A stretch of 64,000 bases of DNA from Anaerolineales bacterium. GTDB lineage: Bacteria; Chloroflexota; Anaerolineae; Anaerolineales; UBA11579. The notes beneath the pieces were generated by a model. It ran no database searches and was not told the origin of the DNA. It worked only from the letters and a program-made list of their open reading frames with translations. Positions 22,809-30,144 of the stretch are shown here, in pieces (positions within the stretch are counted from its first letter, which is position 1; each line of letters opens with the position of its first letter). The position numbers were made by a program, and so were the translations under genes. The stretch spans positions 186,001-250,000 of the forward strand of contig JAJTXV010000001.1 in assembly GCA_021463845.1 (NCBI GenBank), given 5' to 3'.

Positions 22809-24143
22809 TTATCCTGACGGTGGGATGTTGTAGTTGCTGCTGAATATGTTCTCAGGATCATATTGCTGCTTAAGGCGCGATAGGCGCTGGAGAGTCTGCG
22901 GTGGGTAGATCGAAGCCACGTCCTCAGCGGTGGCAGTGTGCAGGAAGTTCATGTAACTGCCCTGCCCCAACGCAGCCAACGGCTCCCAGTTCTTCATCTG
23001 GGCCGCCACTTCGGCCGGAGCGGTATCGCCGGGGAAGAACGAACCGACGAACATCATGATCTCGCTGTCACGCAGGCTATAGGCCGTCTCGCCGTGCGGC
23101 ATGCGCTGGACTGCGCCGCTCATGTGACGCAGCTGAAACACGCGCATGCCCGGCAGGCTGTGCATGGCCGCAATTGCATCAACCACCTCATCGCTGAGTG
23201 ATTTGAAGAACGCGTTCCTGACCGTGATGACCATACCCTCGGGCGGGTGGGCTTCCTCGAGCACATCCGCGTAGGCTACTTCTTTCACATCTACGGCGGC
23301 GGGCGTGCCCAGGTTGCGCAACGGCGCCAGGTGTGGCTCGGCTGCGGCGGCCGGGCCGGCGTAGCAAGCCAGGATCATGCCGGCGGGCTGCATGCCGGGC
23401 GCAAAGGCCGGCATGAGGGTCAGCGAAGTGGTCAGGTCTTCTGTGGAAGCACGCACCGCGTCACGCCAGGCGCGCAGCAGGCCGGGCACATCGTCGAGTG
23501 GATAGCTGATGGTGGCAAAGGTGACCTTGCCGACGGGCTTGGCCACAAAATCGAACGAAGTAATGATGCCAAAGTTGGCGCCTGCGCCGCGCATACCCCA
23601 GAACAGTTCGGGATTCTGGTCATGGCTGGCGCGCACAAACTGGCCGCCGGCAGTGACCAGTTCCACGCCGGTGAGATGATCGAGCGCCAGACCGAACTTG
23701 CGCACCATCCAGCCGATGCCGCCGCCCAGGGTCAGGCCGGCCACGCCGACCGTGCGCGTGTCACCGGAGGAGATCGCCAGGCCGTGCTGGCCGAGCACGA
23801 CGGCCACATCGCCCCATACTGCGCCAGCGCCGATGCGCACCGCGCCGCTGGCAGCGTCGAGCACCTCGACCGCGTTCAGGTTGCGCAGGCTGATGACCAC
23901 GCCACCGCGGTTGGTGCTGACGCCGGCAGTGTTGTGCCCGCCGCCGCGTACGGTGACCTGCAGTCCCTGGCTGCGGGCAGCGGCCAGCGCGGCAGCCACC
24001 TCATGCGGCGTGCGCGGCTGCAGTACGGCAGCAGGCGCGCCCGGGCCACCATAGGTATTGGCAGCGCTAGTGTAGGCCGCGTCGCCCGGCAAGATGATCT
24101 CGCCGGTGAAGCTGTCTGCAAAGGTGCTGGGGTCAAAGGGCAT
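22809..24143 (-). CDS. FAD-dependent oxidoreductase, berberine-bridge-enzyme type
   Basis: The 444-residue protein has an FAD-binding PCMH domain (about 35-205) with VRGGGHNTAG, whose His is the usual covalent flavin attachment site, SGDTRTVGVAGLTLGGGIGW, and a C-terminal BBE motif (RLKQQYDPENIFSSNYNIPP). The cysteine used for a second covalent link in bicovalent members is not evident in the VAGLTLGG loop. The family oxidises sugars, alcohols or alkaloid-like compounds. It starts 11 bases after the SET gene with a CGGAG site. Confidence 0.92.
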   Translation of the reverse strand: MPFDPSTFADSFTGEIILPGDAAYTSAANTYGGPGAPAAVLQPRTPHEVAAALAAARSQGLQVTVRGGGHNTAGVSTNRGGVVISLRNLNAVEVLDAASGAVRIGAGAVWGDVAVVLGQHGLAISSGDTRTVGVAGLTLGGGIGWMVRKFGLALDHLTGVELVTAGGQFVRASHDQNPELFWGMRGAGANFGIITSFDFVAKPVGKVTFATISYPLDDVPGLLRAWRDAVRASTEDLTTSLTLMPAFAPGMQPAGMILACYAGPAAAAEPHLAPLRNLGTPAAVDVKEVAYADVLEEAHPPEGMVITVRNAFFKSLSDEVVDAIAAMHSLPGMRVFQLRHMSGAVQRMPHGETAYSLRDSEIMMFVGSFFPGDTAPAEVAAQMKNWEPLAALGQGSYMNFLHTATAEDVASIYPPQTLQRLSRLKQQYDPENIFSSNYNIPPSG

Positions 24144-24154
24144 AGTGACTCCGT

Positions 24155-24637
24155 TTACTTCTTGCGCTTGCTGGCTTTCCTGGTCTTGGGTTCAGGCCGC
24201 GGCTCCAGCATGCTGCCGCGGCAGTTGGCTGCGCCACAGCGGCACAGGTACAGCTTGTCTACATCCGGCGCGTCATCCTTGCTGCGGGTGAGGTTGTAAT
24301 CGTAGAACAGCTCCTCACCCTTTTGGATCGTGCGGGTCGCCTCGATATAGATGCGGCCCTTGTCGTCCACGGCTTCGCAGTTAGGATCGCACGAGTGGTT
24401 GATGAAACGGGCATCGTTGCCATTCACACCGGCGTCGATGGTGGTTTTTTTGTCGACATTGAAGAGCACCACAATGCTCTTGGGACCAGCGTTGGCGTAG
24501 CGCTCGTCGGCCTCTTTGGGGCTGATGCGCTCGCCCTGGTATTCAATGATGCGCGTGCCTTTGCGGAGCTTCTTGAGCGCAAAACCGCCATAGCGGTGAA
24601 TGGGCGATTTGCGCACTTCCATATACGGATTGGTCAT
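24155..24637 (-). CDS. SET-domain protein-lysine methyltransferase-like protein
   Basis: The product is about 160 residues from MTNPYMEVRKSPIHRYGG; the track start (24709) would overlap the upstream gene and adds no conserved sequence. A full SET domain is visible: IHRYGGFALKKLRKGTRIIEYQGE, ARFINHSCDPNCE (the pseudoknot NHS), GEELFYDYNL, and a post-SET zinc cysteine cluster LCRCGAANCRGSML. These are the features of SAM-dependent lysine methyltransferases, which are uncommon in bacteria. It ends in a basic tail (KTRKASKRKK). It sits in an operon with the acyl-CoA synthetase and a flavoenzyme. The target protein is unknown. Confidence 0.9.
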   Translation of the reverse strand: MTNPYMEVRKSPIHRYGGFALKKLRKGTRIIEYQGERISPKEADERYANAGPKSIVVLFNVDKKTTIDAGVNGNDARFINHSCDPNCEAVDDKGRIYIEATRTIQKGEELFYDYNLTRSKDDAPDVDKLYLCRCGAANCRGSMLEPRPEPKTRKASKRKK

Positions 24638-24692
24638 GGTCACCAGAATGCTTTCTGTGTTGGAGTTTAGCGATGCGAATTTAACCACTGAA

Positions 24693-26648
24693 TCAACGAG
24701 CAACATCACGAATATGTTGCACCGCGTCAGGATTGACCAGCGAGGACGTATCGCCCGGCGTCTGCCCCAGGTAGGCGGCCCGCACCATGCGGCGCATCAC
24801 CTTGGCGTTGCGGGTCTTGGGCAGGTCAGGCACGAAGTGGACGGCTTTGGGCGCCAACGGTTTGCCCAGCGCGGCGGCCAGCAGGTTGCGCAGTTCGGAG
24901 GCCAGGGCGTCGCCGGCCGCGGCTTGCGGCGCCAGCACGCAGAACACCACCAGGGCGCTGCCCTTGAGCTCATCCGGCACGGCGATGGCGGCGGCTTCCA
25001 CCACGCTGGCGTGCGACACCAGCACCGACTCGACCTCGGCTGGGCCGAGGCGTTTGCCGGCGATCTTGATCGTGTCGTCCGAGCGACCCAGGATGTACCA
25101 CTGGCCGTCTTCGTCGCGGGCAGCCCAGTCGCCATGCACCCAAGTATCCGGCCAGCGCGACCAGTAGGTTTCTTCGTAGCGCTGGGGGTCGTTCCAGAAG
25201 CCGCGGGTCATGCCGATCCATGGAGCTTTGATGACCAACTCGCCCACTTGGCCGGTGACCGAGTTGCCATGTTCGTCGAACACATCCGCAGCGATGCCGG
25301 GGCACGGCCCGGCAAAGGCGGTGGCCTTGAGCGGCAGGATCGGGTTGCCCATGACAATGCCACCCGAGATCTCGGTGCCGCCGGAGTAGTTAATGATGGG
25401 CCGCTTGCCCTCGCCAACAATATTGAAGAGCCACAGCCACGGGTCAGGATTCCACGGCTCGCCCGTGGAGGCGAAGTATCGTACGCTGTCCAAATCATGC
25501 GATTTGGGCAGCGTTTCGCCCAGCGGCATCAGCGTGCGCACCAGCGTGGGCGAGATGCCCAGGGTGGTGATGCGGTGGCGGGCGACCTGGGCCCAGGTGC
25601 GGTCAGGCTGCGGGAAGTCGGGCGCGCCATCGTATAGGAAGAAGGTTGCGCCTAGCAGCAGCGTGCCGAAGACAAGCCACGGCCCCATCATCCAGCCCAT
25701 ATCGGTCATCCAGTAGATGAGGTGGCCGGGGCGCACATCGGTGCCGAAGGCCATGTCCTGAGCGGCCTTGACCGGGAAGCCGCAGTGCGTGTGCACTGCG
25801 CCCTTGGGGCGCCCGGTGGTGCCGGAGGTGTAGATGATCATCAGCGGGTCTTCGGCGCGGGTGATCTCTGTCGGAGCTTCAGCGGCTTGAGTGCTGACGA
25901 GCTCGTGCCACCAATGGTCACGCCCCTGCTGGAAGGGCACCGGCAGCTTGGCATGGTCAAGTACGATGATGTGCTGCAGGCTGGGCAACTGGGCGGCGGC
26001 CGCATCGGCGATGGATTTCATTTCAACGGGCTTGCCGCGGCGCGGGAAGCCATCGGCGGTGAAGAGCGCCTTGGCGTTGCCATCCGCCAAGCGGCTGACC
26101 ACCGCGTCGACACCGTAGCCGGAGAAGAGTGGCAGGATGATGCCGCCCACTTTGGCAATGGCCAGCAAGGCGACGGCGATCTCGGGCACCATGGGCATGA
26201 AAATGCCGACGGCATCGCCCTTGCCAATGCCCAGCGAACGCAGGGCATTGGCAGCCTGGCACACCTGGGCGTGTAGCTCAGCGTAGGTGAGGGTGCGCGC
26301 CGTGCCGTCTTCGCCCTCACATAGCAAAGCCGGGCGGTCTTTCTCCGGCCCGCTTTGGTATTTATCAAGACAGTTATGGACGATGTTCATTTCGCCGCCC
26401 ACACACCACTGCGGCCAGGCGATGCCCCTGCTCAGGTCGACGACATTCGTGTAGGGCTTGTAGAACTGGATGTCGAGAAATTTGAGGACCGCATCGGTGA
26501 ACCAGGCTACATCGGAGGTGGAGCGCTCCATCAGCTCAGCAAAGCTACCGATGCTGTGGGTGCGCATGAATTCGGTCAGGCGCGCATTCTCAATGTAGTC
26601 GGGTGTGGGCCGCCAGACAATGGGGCCGGAGGCGAAGGCTTCTGGCAT
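24693..26648 (-). CDS. Acetyl-CoA synthetase-like AMP-forming acyl-CoA ligase
   Basis: The 651-residue protein belongs to the ANL superfamily. It has the ACS-specific N-terminal cap (NIVHNCLDKY), P-loop IIYTSGTTGRPKGAVHTH, the WMTDMGWMMGPW motif of acetyl/propionyl-CoA synthetases, YSGGTEISGG, WVHGDWA, GRSDDTIKIAGKRLGPAEVES, and the C-terminal catalytic lysine in KTRNAKVMRR (usually TRSGKIMRR). The length matches AcsA-type enzymes. The unusual NA before the lysine and the divergent substrate pocket leave the acid substrate open. It is the first gene of a four-gene operon. No Shine-Dalgarno sequence is seen; TACAAT lies 6 bases before the ATG. Confidence 0.93.
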   Translation of the reverse strand: MPEAFASGPIVWRPTPDYIENARLTEFMRTHSIGSFAELMERSTSDVAWFTDAVLKFLDIQFYKPYTNVVDLSRGIAWPQWCVGGEMNIVHNCLDKYQSGPEKDRPALLCEGEDGTARTLTYAELHAQVCQAANALRSLGIGKGDAVGIFMPMVPEIAVALLAIAKVGGIILPLFSGYGVDAVVSRLADGNAKALFTADGFPRRGKPVEMKSIADAAAAQLPSLQHIIVLDHAKLPVPFQQGRDHWWHELVSTQAAEAPTEITRAEDPLMIIYTSGTTGRPKGAVHTHCGFPVKAAQDMAFGTDVRPGHLIYWMTDMGWMMGPWLVFGTLLLGATFFLYDGAPDFPQPDRTWAQVARHRITTLGISPTLVRTLMPLGETLPKSHDLDSVRYFASTGEPWNPDPWLWLFNIVGEGKRPIINYSGGTEISGGIVMGNPILPLKATAFAGPCPGIAADVFDEHGNSVTGQVGELVIKAPWIGMTRGFWNDPQRYEETYWSRWPDTWVHGDWAARDEDGQWYILGRSDDTIKIAGKRLGPAEVESVLVSHASVVEAAAIAVPDELKGSALVVFCVLAPQAAAGDALASELRNLLAAALGKPLAPKAVHFVPDLPKTRNAKVMRRMVRAAYLGQTPGDTSSLVNPDAVQHIRDVAR

Positions 26649-26654
26649 GGGTTA

Positions 26655-26660
26655 ATTGTA
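26655..26660 (-). promoter_or_regulatory. -10 box TACAAT for leaderless start (acyl-CoA synthetase operon)
   Basis: On the minus strand TACAAT is followed by TAACCC and then ATG, a 6-base gap. Confidence 0.55.
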
Positions 26661-26797
26661 ATGGGCGAAGGTGATGGGGATGTGAAGCGATTCCAAGGGC
26701 GGGTTTCTTTCCAGAGGCTAGGTGCTTAACGTCTCGCTAATTCTTTGCGGCACACATCCCTCATTCCTTCGTTATCTCCCTCACAAGGAGGAACCAT

Positions 26798-27223
26798 ATG
26801 GAAAAAACGACACTCTCACGACTTGGTTCTTTGATCGCACTTTTTGCCTTGATGGTATTGCCGCTCGCCAGCTGTGGCGACGGCGAGATCACCGGCCCCG
26901 GCCTGTTCCGCATGGATGGCGCCGAGCTGCACAAGATCCTGGTGGCCGTTGCCGCCATCTCCGCCGCGCTGGGTCTGTTCTACGTCTCGCGCAATGCCCA
27001 GATCGGTCTGGGCGGCCTGGGCCTGGCGGCCCTGGCCGTCTCCGCCCTGATGGTGGTGCAGGACGGCAGCGCTGACACGCAGGTGCGCTATGGCACCTGG
27101 GTGGCTGCCGCCGGCTTCATGCTGGCGCTGGTCGCCGGCCTAACCTCACCCGAGGTCAGTGTCCCGGTGCGTAAGATGCCGGCCAAAAAGTCGGCCCGCA
27201 AGAAAGCGGCCCGCCGCCGCTAG
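26798..27223 (+). CDS. Membrane lipoprotein with basic tail, unknown function
   Basis: The 141-residue protein has a lipoprotein-type signal (LIALFALMVLPLASC, lipobox LASC), three further hydrophobic segments (about residues 50-65, 70-87 and 100-116) and a strongly basic end (AKKSARKKAARRR). No family is recognised. A strong AAGGAGG site precedes the ATG at 26798, and a terminator follows. If acylated, the tail should lie in the cytoplasm, where it might touch nucleic acid or anionic lipid. Confidence 0.75.
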   Translation: MEKTTLSRLGSLIALFALMVLPLASCGDGEITGPGLFRMDGAELHKILVAVAAISAALGLFYVSRNAQIGLGGLGLAALAVSALMVVQDGSADTQVRYGTWVAAAGFMLALVAGLTSPEVSVPVRKMPAKKSARKKAARRR

Positions 27224-27225
27224 CA

Positions 27226-27259
27226 AATAAAGAGCGCCCGCAAGGGCGCTCTTTTTATT
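27226..27259 (+). terminator. Rho-independent terminator
   Basis: AATAAAGAGCGCCC-GCAA-GGGCGCTCTTTTTATT serves the lipoprotein gene and the converging DUF503 gene. Confidence 0.9.
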
Positions 27260-27274
27260 GACATCTGCTGAGCG

Positions 27275-27559
27275 TTAAATCAGCTCGATCTGGTCGCTGA
27301 CCACTTCAGCATCGTGCCAGTTGCGCTCCACCCAATCCACCACCGCTTGCAGCGTCCGCTCGGCCTGCCCGCCCTGCGTGTTGACCACAGCACAGGCCAC
27401 CACCGCGTCCTGCCAGCTGTCCTGCATCCCCACCTCGGCGGCCGAGATGTTGAACTCGCGGCGCAGGCGGGCCAGCAGCGGCAGCAGGCGGCTGCGCTTG
27501 GCCTTGAGCGAATCGCTGCCCACGAATCTGAGGTGCAGCTGCAGCACGCCAACTTTCAT
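27275..27559 (-). CDS. DUF503 family protein (YlxP-like)
   Basis: The 94-residue protein has the family pattern: MKVGVLQLHLRF, SLKAKRSRLLPLLARLRREFNISAAEVG, and the terminal VVSDQIEL. The family is often found near rbfA/infB in other bacteria; its role is unclear. It is divergent from the DUF4230 gene with only 25 bases between the start codons. Confidence 0.9.
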   Translation of the reverse strand: MKVGVLQLHLRFVGSDSLKAKRSRLLPLLARLRREFNISAAEVGMQDSWQDAVVACAVVNTQGGQAERTLQAVVDWVERNWHDAEVVSDQIELI

Positions 27560-27569
27560 GCGCGCATTA

Positions 27570-27575
27570 TATAAT
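27570..27575 (+). promoter_or_regulatory. -10 box TATAAT for leaderless start (DUF4230 gene)
   Basis: TATAAT is followed by CAACCCACT and then ATG, a 9-base gap. The whole divergent intergenic region is only 25 bases, so the promoter lies partly inside the start of the DUF503 gene. Confidence 0.6.
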
Positions 27576-27584
27576 CAACCCACT

Positions 27585-28250
27585 ATGGAAAAAGCACGCG
27601 CGTGGTTGCCGGTGGTCGCTTCTCTGGTCCTGATCGGGATCGTGGGCTGGGGCATGCTGCAGATCCTGGATGTGGTGCGCGGGGCGGCCAACGCCACGCT
27701 CAACCCGGTTCAGGAGCTGTCACAGTCGGTCAGCACCCAGGTGGCCAATGTGCTTAATCCCACGCCCACCGTCATCCCCGACCCGGTCACCATCGTGCAT
27801 GAAGTGCGCAGCATGGCGCGCCTCGAGACCATTCAGTATTCGGTTGAGAAGATCATCACGGCCGAAACGCGCCAAGGCCTGTTTGGTTTTCTGGTGGGCG
27901 ACCGTATCCTGTTCGTCGCCCACGGCACGGTGATCGCTGGCGTGGACCTGCAGAAGCTGCAGCCCGAAGATATGCGCATCGAAGCCGGTGTGTTGTACGT
28001 TACCCTGCCGCCGGCCGAGATCTTCGTGGCCACGCTGGAGAACGACAAGTCTTACGTCTACGACCGCGAGCAGGGTGTGCTGACCCGCGGCGACCAGAGC
28101 CTCGAGACCGTAGCGCGCCAGGCCGCCGAAGACGAGATCGAGAAAGCCGCCCTGGCGGATGGCATTCTGAACCAAGCCCAGGTCAACGCTGAGAACTTTT
28201 TGTATCGGTTCTTTTTGCAGTTGGGATTTCCAGAAGTGATTTTTGAATAA
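27585..28250 (+). CDS. DUF4230 domain membrane-anchored protein
   Basis: The product is 221 residues from MEKARAWLPVVASL. The track's earlier start (27321) is antisense to DUF503 and is rejected. There is one N-terminal membrane anchor (about 8-27), a coiled or linker segment rich in Ser/Thr/Pro, then a DUF4230 domain (EVRSMARLETIQYSVEKIITAE, GDRILFVAHGTVIAGVDL, VTLPPAEIFVATLENDKSYVYDREQGVL). DUF4230 proteins are common in Chloroflexi and Firmicutes; their function is unknown. Confidence 0.88.
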   Translation: MEKARAWLPVVASLVLIGIVGWGMLQILDVVRGAANATLNPVQELSQSVSTQVANVLNPTPTVIPDPVTIVHEVRSMARLETIQYSVEKIITAETRQGLFGFLVGDRILFVAHGTVIAGVDLQKLQPEDMRIEAGVLYVTLPPAEIFVATLENDKSYVYDREQGVLTRGDQSLETVARQAAEDEIEKAALADGILNQAQVNAENFLYRFFLQLGFPEVIFE

Positions 28251-28311
28251 AAAAAGAGATTGGAGATTAGAGAGTGGCTTGGCAATCTCCTAATCTCTAA
28301 TCTCTGTTTTT
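28251..28311. repeat. AATCTCTAATCTC inverted repeat, likely bidirectional terminator
   Basis: AGAGATTGGAGATTAGAGA is mirrored by TCTCTAATCTCT around GTGGCTTGGCAATCTCC and flanked by A- and T-runs. It lies between the converging DUF4230 and LipM-like genes. A sister copy is at 33583-33645. Confidence 0.65.
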
Positions 28312-29145
28312 TTACGCCCGTTCCATCCACGCATCACTCGCATACCGCTGCGCTTCCCATTCGGCCGCGGCGGCCTCTTCTTCCGCGCTCAGCTCGCCTT
28401 CGACCAAGTCAATACTCAACATCTCTGAGAAGCCTTCGATAAAGGCCGCGGCGGCCTCGGCGTAGCTGGGGGTGCGGCCCAGGCCTTCTTCGGCCGTGGC
28501 CGCTCGCTGGCGCACGCGCGCCGCGCTGTCCTCGCGCTCGGCTTGGCTGGCGTAGACCAGCGCATCCGTAATGCGGGCGATGTCGCCAAACAGCGGCAGG
28601 CTGCCGTGCTGCAGCACGCCGCCCTTGCGGCGGGCCTGGGCGCTGCCGATCAGCTTCTTGCCGCCCAGGGTGATCTCGTAATCCGAGGGGACTTCAAAAC
28701 ACACCGGGCCGAGGTCTGCATTGCCGGGCAGCTGGTGCCCGGTTTGCTGCTCCACGCGCAGGCCGAGCACCTTGAGCGACTGCATCAGCGCAGCGGAGAT
28801 GCGCCGGTAACTTTCCAGCACGCCGCCGGCCAGGCGCGGCTCGTCGTTGGGGCCGATCACGGAGTAGGTCAGCTCATCAATGTGCAGGATGGCGCGGCCA
28901 CCGGTGGGGCGGCGCACCATGCCCCAGCCGTTGGCCGCCAGGCGCCCGGTATCCACATCCGCCAGCGGCTGGCCCAGGCCCAGGGTCAGCGTGCCCGGCG
29001 TCCAGTCATACAGGCGCAGGGTGGGCGGGGCTTCGCCCTTGCGGGCCAGCTCCAGGATGGCATCGTCGACCGCCATGTTGCGCGTGCCGCTGGCGGGCGC
29101 ATGGCGCAGCAGGCGCCACTGGGCGCGGGGCAGAGCTTGGATCAT
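28312..29145 (-). CDS. Octanoyltransferase LipM/lipoate-protein ligase family protein
   Basis: The 277-residue protein has the BPL/LPL catalytic fold: GTLTLGLGQPLADVD, RRPTGGRAILHIDELTYSV, CFEVPSDYEITLGGKKLIGSAQARRKGGVLQHGSLPL. The Cys in CFEVPS matches the acyl-thioester cysteine of LipM (octanoyl-ACP to GcvH transfer), and the lysine in KKLIGSAQ is the family lysine. It probably octanoylates or lipoylates GcvH. There is no lipA beside it. Leaderless: TAAAAT lies 6 bases before the ATG, immediately after the upstream gene. Confidence 0.88.
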   Translation of the reverse strand: MIQALPRAQWRLLRHAPASGTRNMAVDDAILELARKGEAPPTLRLYDWTPGTLTLGLGQPLADVDTGRLAANGWGMVRRPTGGRAILHIDELTYSVIGPNDEPRLAGGVLESYRRISAALMQSLKVLGLRVEQQTGHQLPGNADLGPVCFEVPSDYEITLGGKKLIGSAQARRKGGVLQHGSLPLFGDIARITDALVYASQAEREDSAARVRQRAATAEEGLGRTPSYAEAAAAFIEGFSEMLSIDLVEGELSAEEEAAAAEWEAQRYASDAWMERA

Positions 29146-29151
29146 GCGGAG

Positions 29152-29157
29152 ATTTTA
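29152..29157 (-). promoter_or_regulatory. -10 box TAAAAT for leaderless start (LipM-like gene)
   Basis: On the minus strand TAAAAT is followed by CTCCGC and then ATG, a 6-base gap. Confidence 0.55.
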
Positions 29158-29159
29158 CG

Positions 29160-30044
29160 CTAAGGGAAGTAGAAGCCCAAATGATTGGCCACCGGGCGCT
29201 CGCGCCCCGGCACGCCGTTGTGGATCGGTGTGTTGAGGATCTGCGGCTGGCCATCCGGCCCGCGCACCACCAGCGTGCTGGAGCCGCCGCCATCCATGTT
29301 CATGGCGGTGAACACGTTCTGCTCCAGCATCAGGCCGGCCAGCTCGCGCTCGGTCACGCCTTCACTGTAGCCGGGCATGCGGCCATCCACCACGATGATG
29401 ACCATCTGCGTGCCGTATTGGTTCAAGCCCACCGCGGTGCGCGGTTCCGGCCCGGTGCTACGCAGCCCTTCCACCGGCTCTTGCACGGAGACCAGCAGGT
29501 CAAAGCCGGAGATGGCATTGTGGAGTTTGTTCTCCAGCACGTTGATATCCGCACTGCCATCTTCGTACAAGTACAGAATGGGGTGGCCCTTGGCGGGCTC
29601 TGAATATGTAACGCTGCGCGAAACGGCAAAGCCCAGCGGGTTGACCCGGTCGCCCGGGTCGGGCTCGGAGCCAAAGGGCCCAAGGTCAAACCACGGGGTG
29701 AAACCATCGCCATTGATCGCCAGCATCAGATTGTTCTGCTGCAGGAAGCTGGACGTGGTCTGGGCCGCGACGCGCTGCGTGTCGGGGTTGCCTTCGGTGA
29801 CCATATTGCGAATGCCAGACATCAGGTCGATCGTGACGACGTGAAAGACAAGGGGGCGCGGGGTTTGGCGCACTACTCGCATATAGACCGCGCCGGGGAA
29901 CAGCTCGCGAGTTTCGTAATCAGGCTGGCTGCGGCCCACGCCGGCTGGGTTGAAGCGGCCAACGTCGCAGGCCAGGGCAGCCAGGGTGAGAGCGATGAGC
30001 GCTAGCAGGACGCGGCGCATGGCAACAGCGCGAGTAGGTTTCAT
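29160..30044 (-). CDS. Phosphodiester glycosidase (NAGPA-like) lipoprotein
   Basis: The 294-residue protein has a lipoprotein signal (ALIALTLAALAC) followed by a NAGPA/DUF2233 domain: MLAINGDGF, GLNQYGTQMVIIVVDGRMPGYSEGVTERELAGLML, MNMDGGGSSTLVV and a closing RPVANHLGFYFP. The family cleaves sugar phosphodiesters; in bacteria it may trim cell-envelope or phage-type modifications. The signal predicts anchoring outside the membrane. The start at 30044 is supported by TACAAT 7 bases upstream; M9 (30020) is an alternative. Confidence 0.88.
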   Translation of the reverse strand: MKPTRAVAMRRVLLALIALTLAALACDVGRFNPAGVGRSQPDYETRELFPGAVYMRVVRQTPRPLVFHVVTIDLMSGIRNMVTEGNPDTQRVAAQTTSSFLQQNNLMLAINGDGFTPWFDLGPFGSEPDPGDRVNPLGFAVSRSVTYSEPAKGHPILYLYEDGSADINVLENKLHNAISGFDLLVSVQEPVEGLRSTGPEPRTAVGLNQYGTQMVIIVVDGRMPGYSEGVTERELAGLMLEQNVFTAMNMDGGGSSTLVVRGPDGQPQILNTPIHNGVPGRERPVANHLGFYFP

Positions 30045-30051
30045 GCGGCTG

Positions 30052-30057
30052 ATTGTA
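30052..30057 (-). promoter_or_regulatory. -10 box TACAAT for leaderless start (NAGPA-like gene)
   Basis: On the minus strand TACAAT is followed by CAGCCGC and then ATG, a 7-base gap. Confidence 0.55.
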
Positions 30058-30086
30058 CCTATGGCGCGCGCTTAACTAGCATGAAA

Positions 30087-30144
30087 GCAAGATAAACAAA
30101 AAGCAGCCTTATACAGGCTGTTTTTTTTTTTTTGTTTATCTTGC
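30087..30144 (-). terminator. Long hairpin terminator overlapping the DUF1385 stop codon
   Basis: GCAAGATAAACAAAAA and TTTTTGTTTATCTTGC form the outer arms around an inner AGCAGCC/GGCTGT stem and a T/A run of about 14 bases. The stop codon of the DUF1385 gene (30136-30138) lies in one arm. Confidence 0.75.

Noticed and set aside
23247-24299. Plus-strand ORF of 350 residues
   Set aside because: It is antisense to the BBE oxidoreductase; the GC-rich third codon positions keep the frame open.
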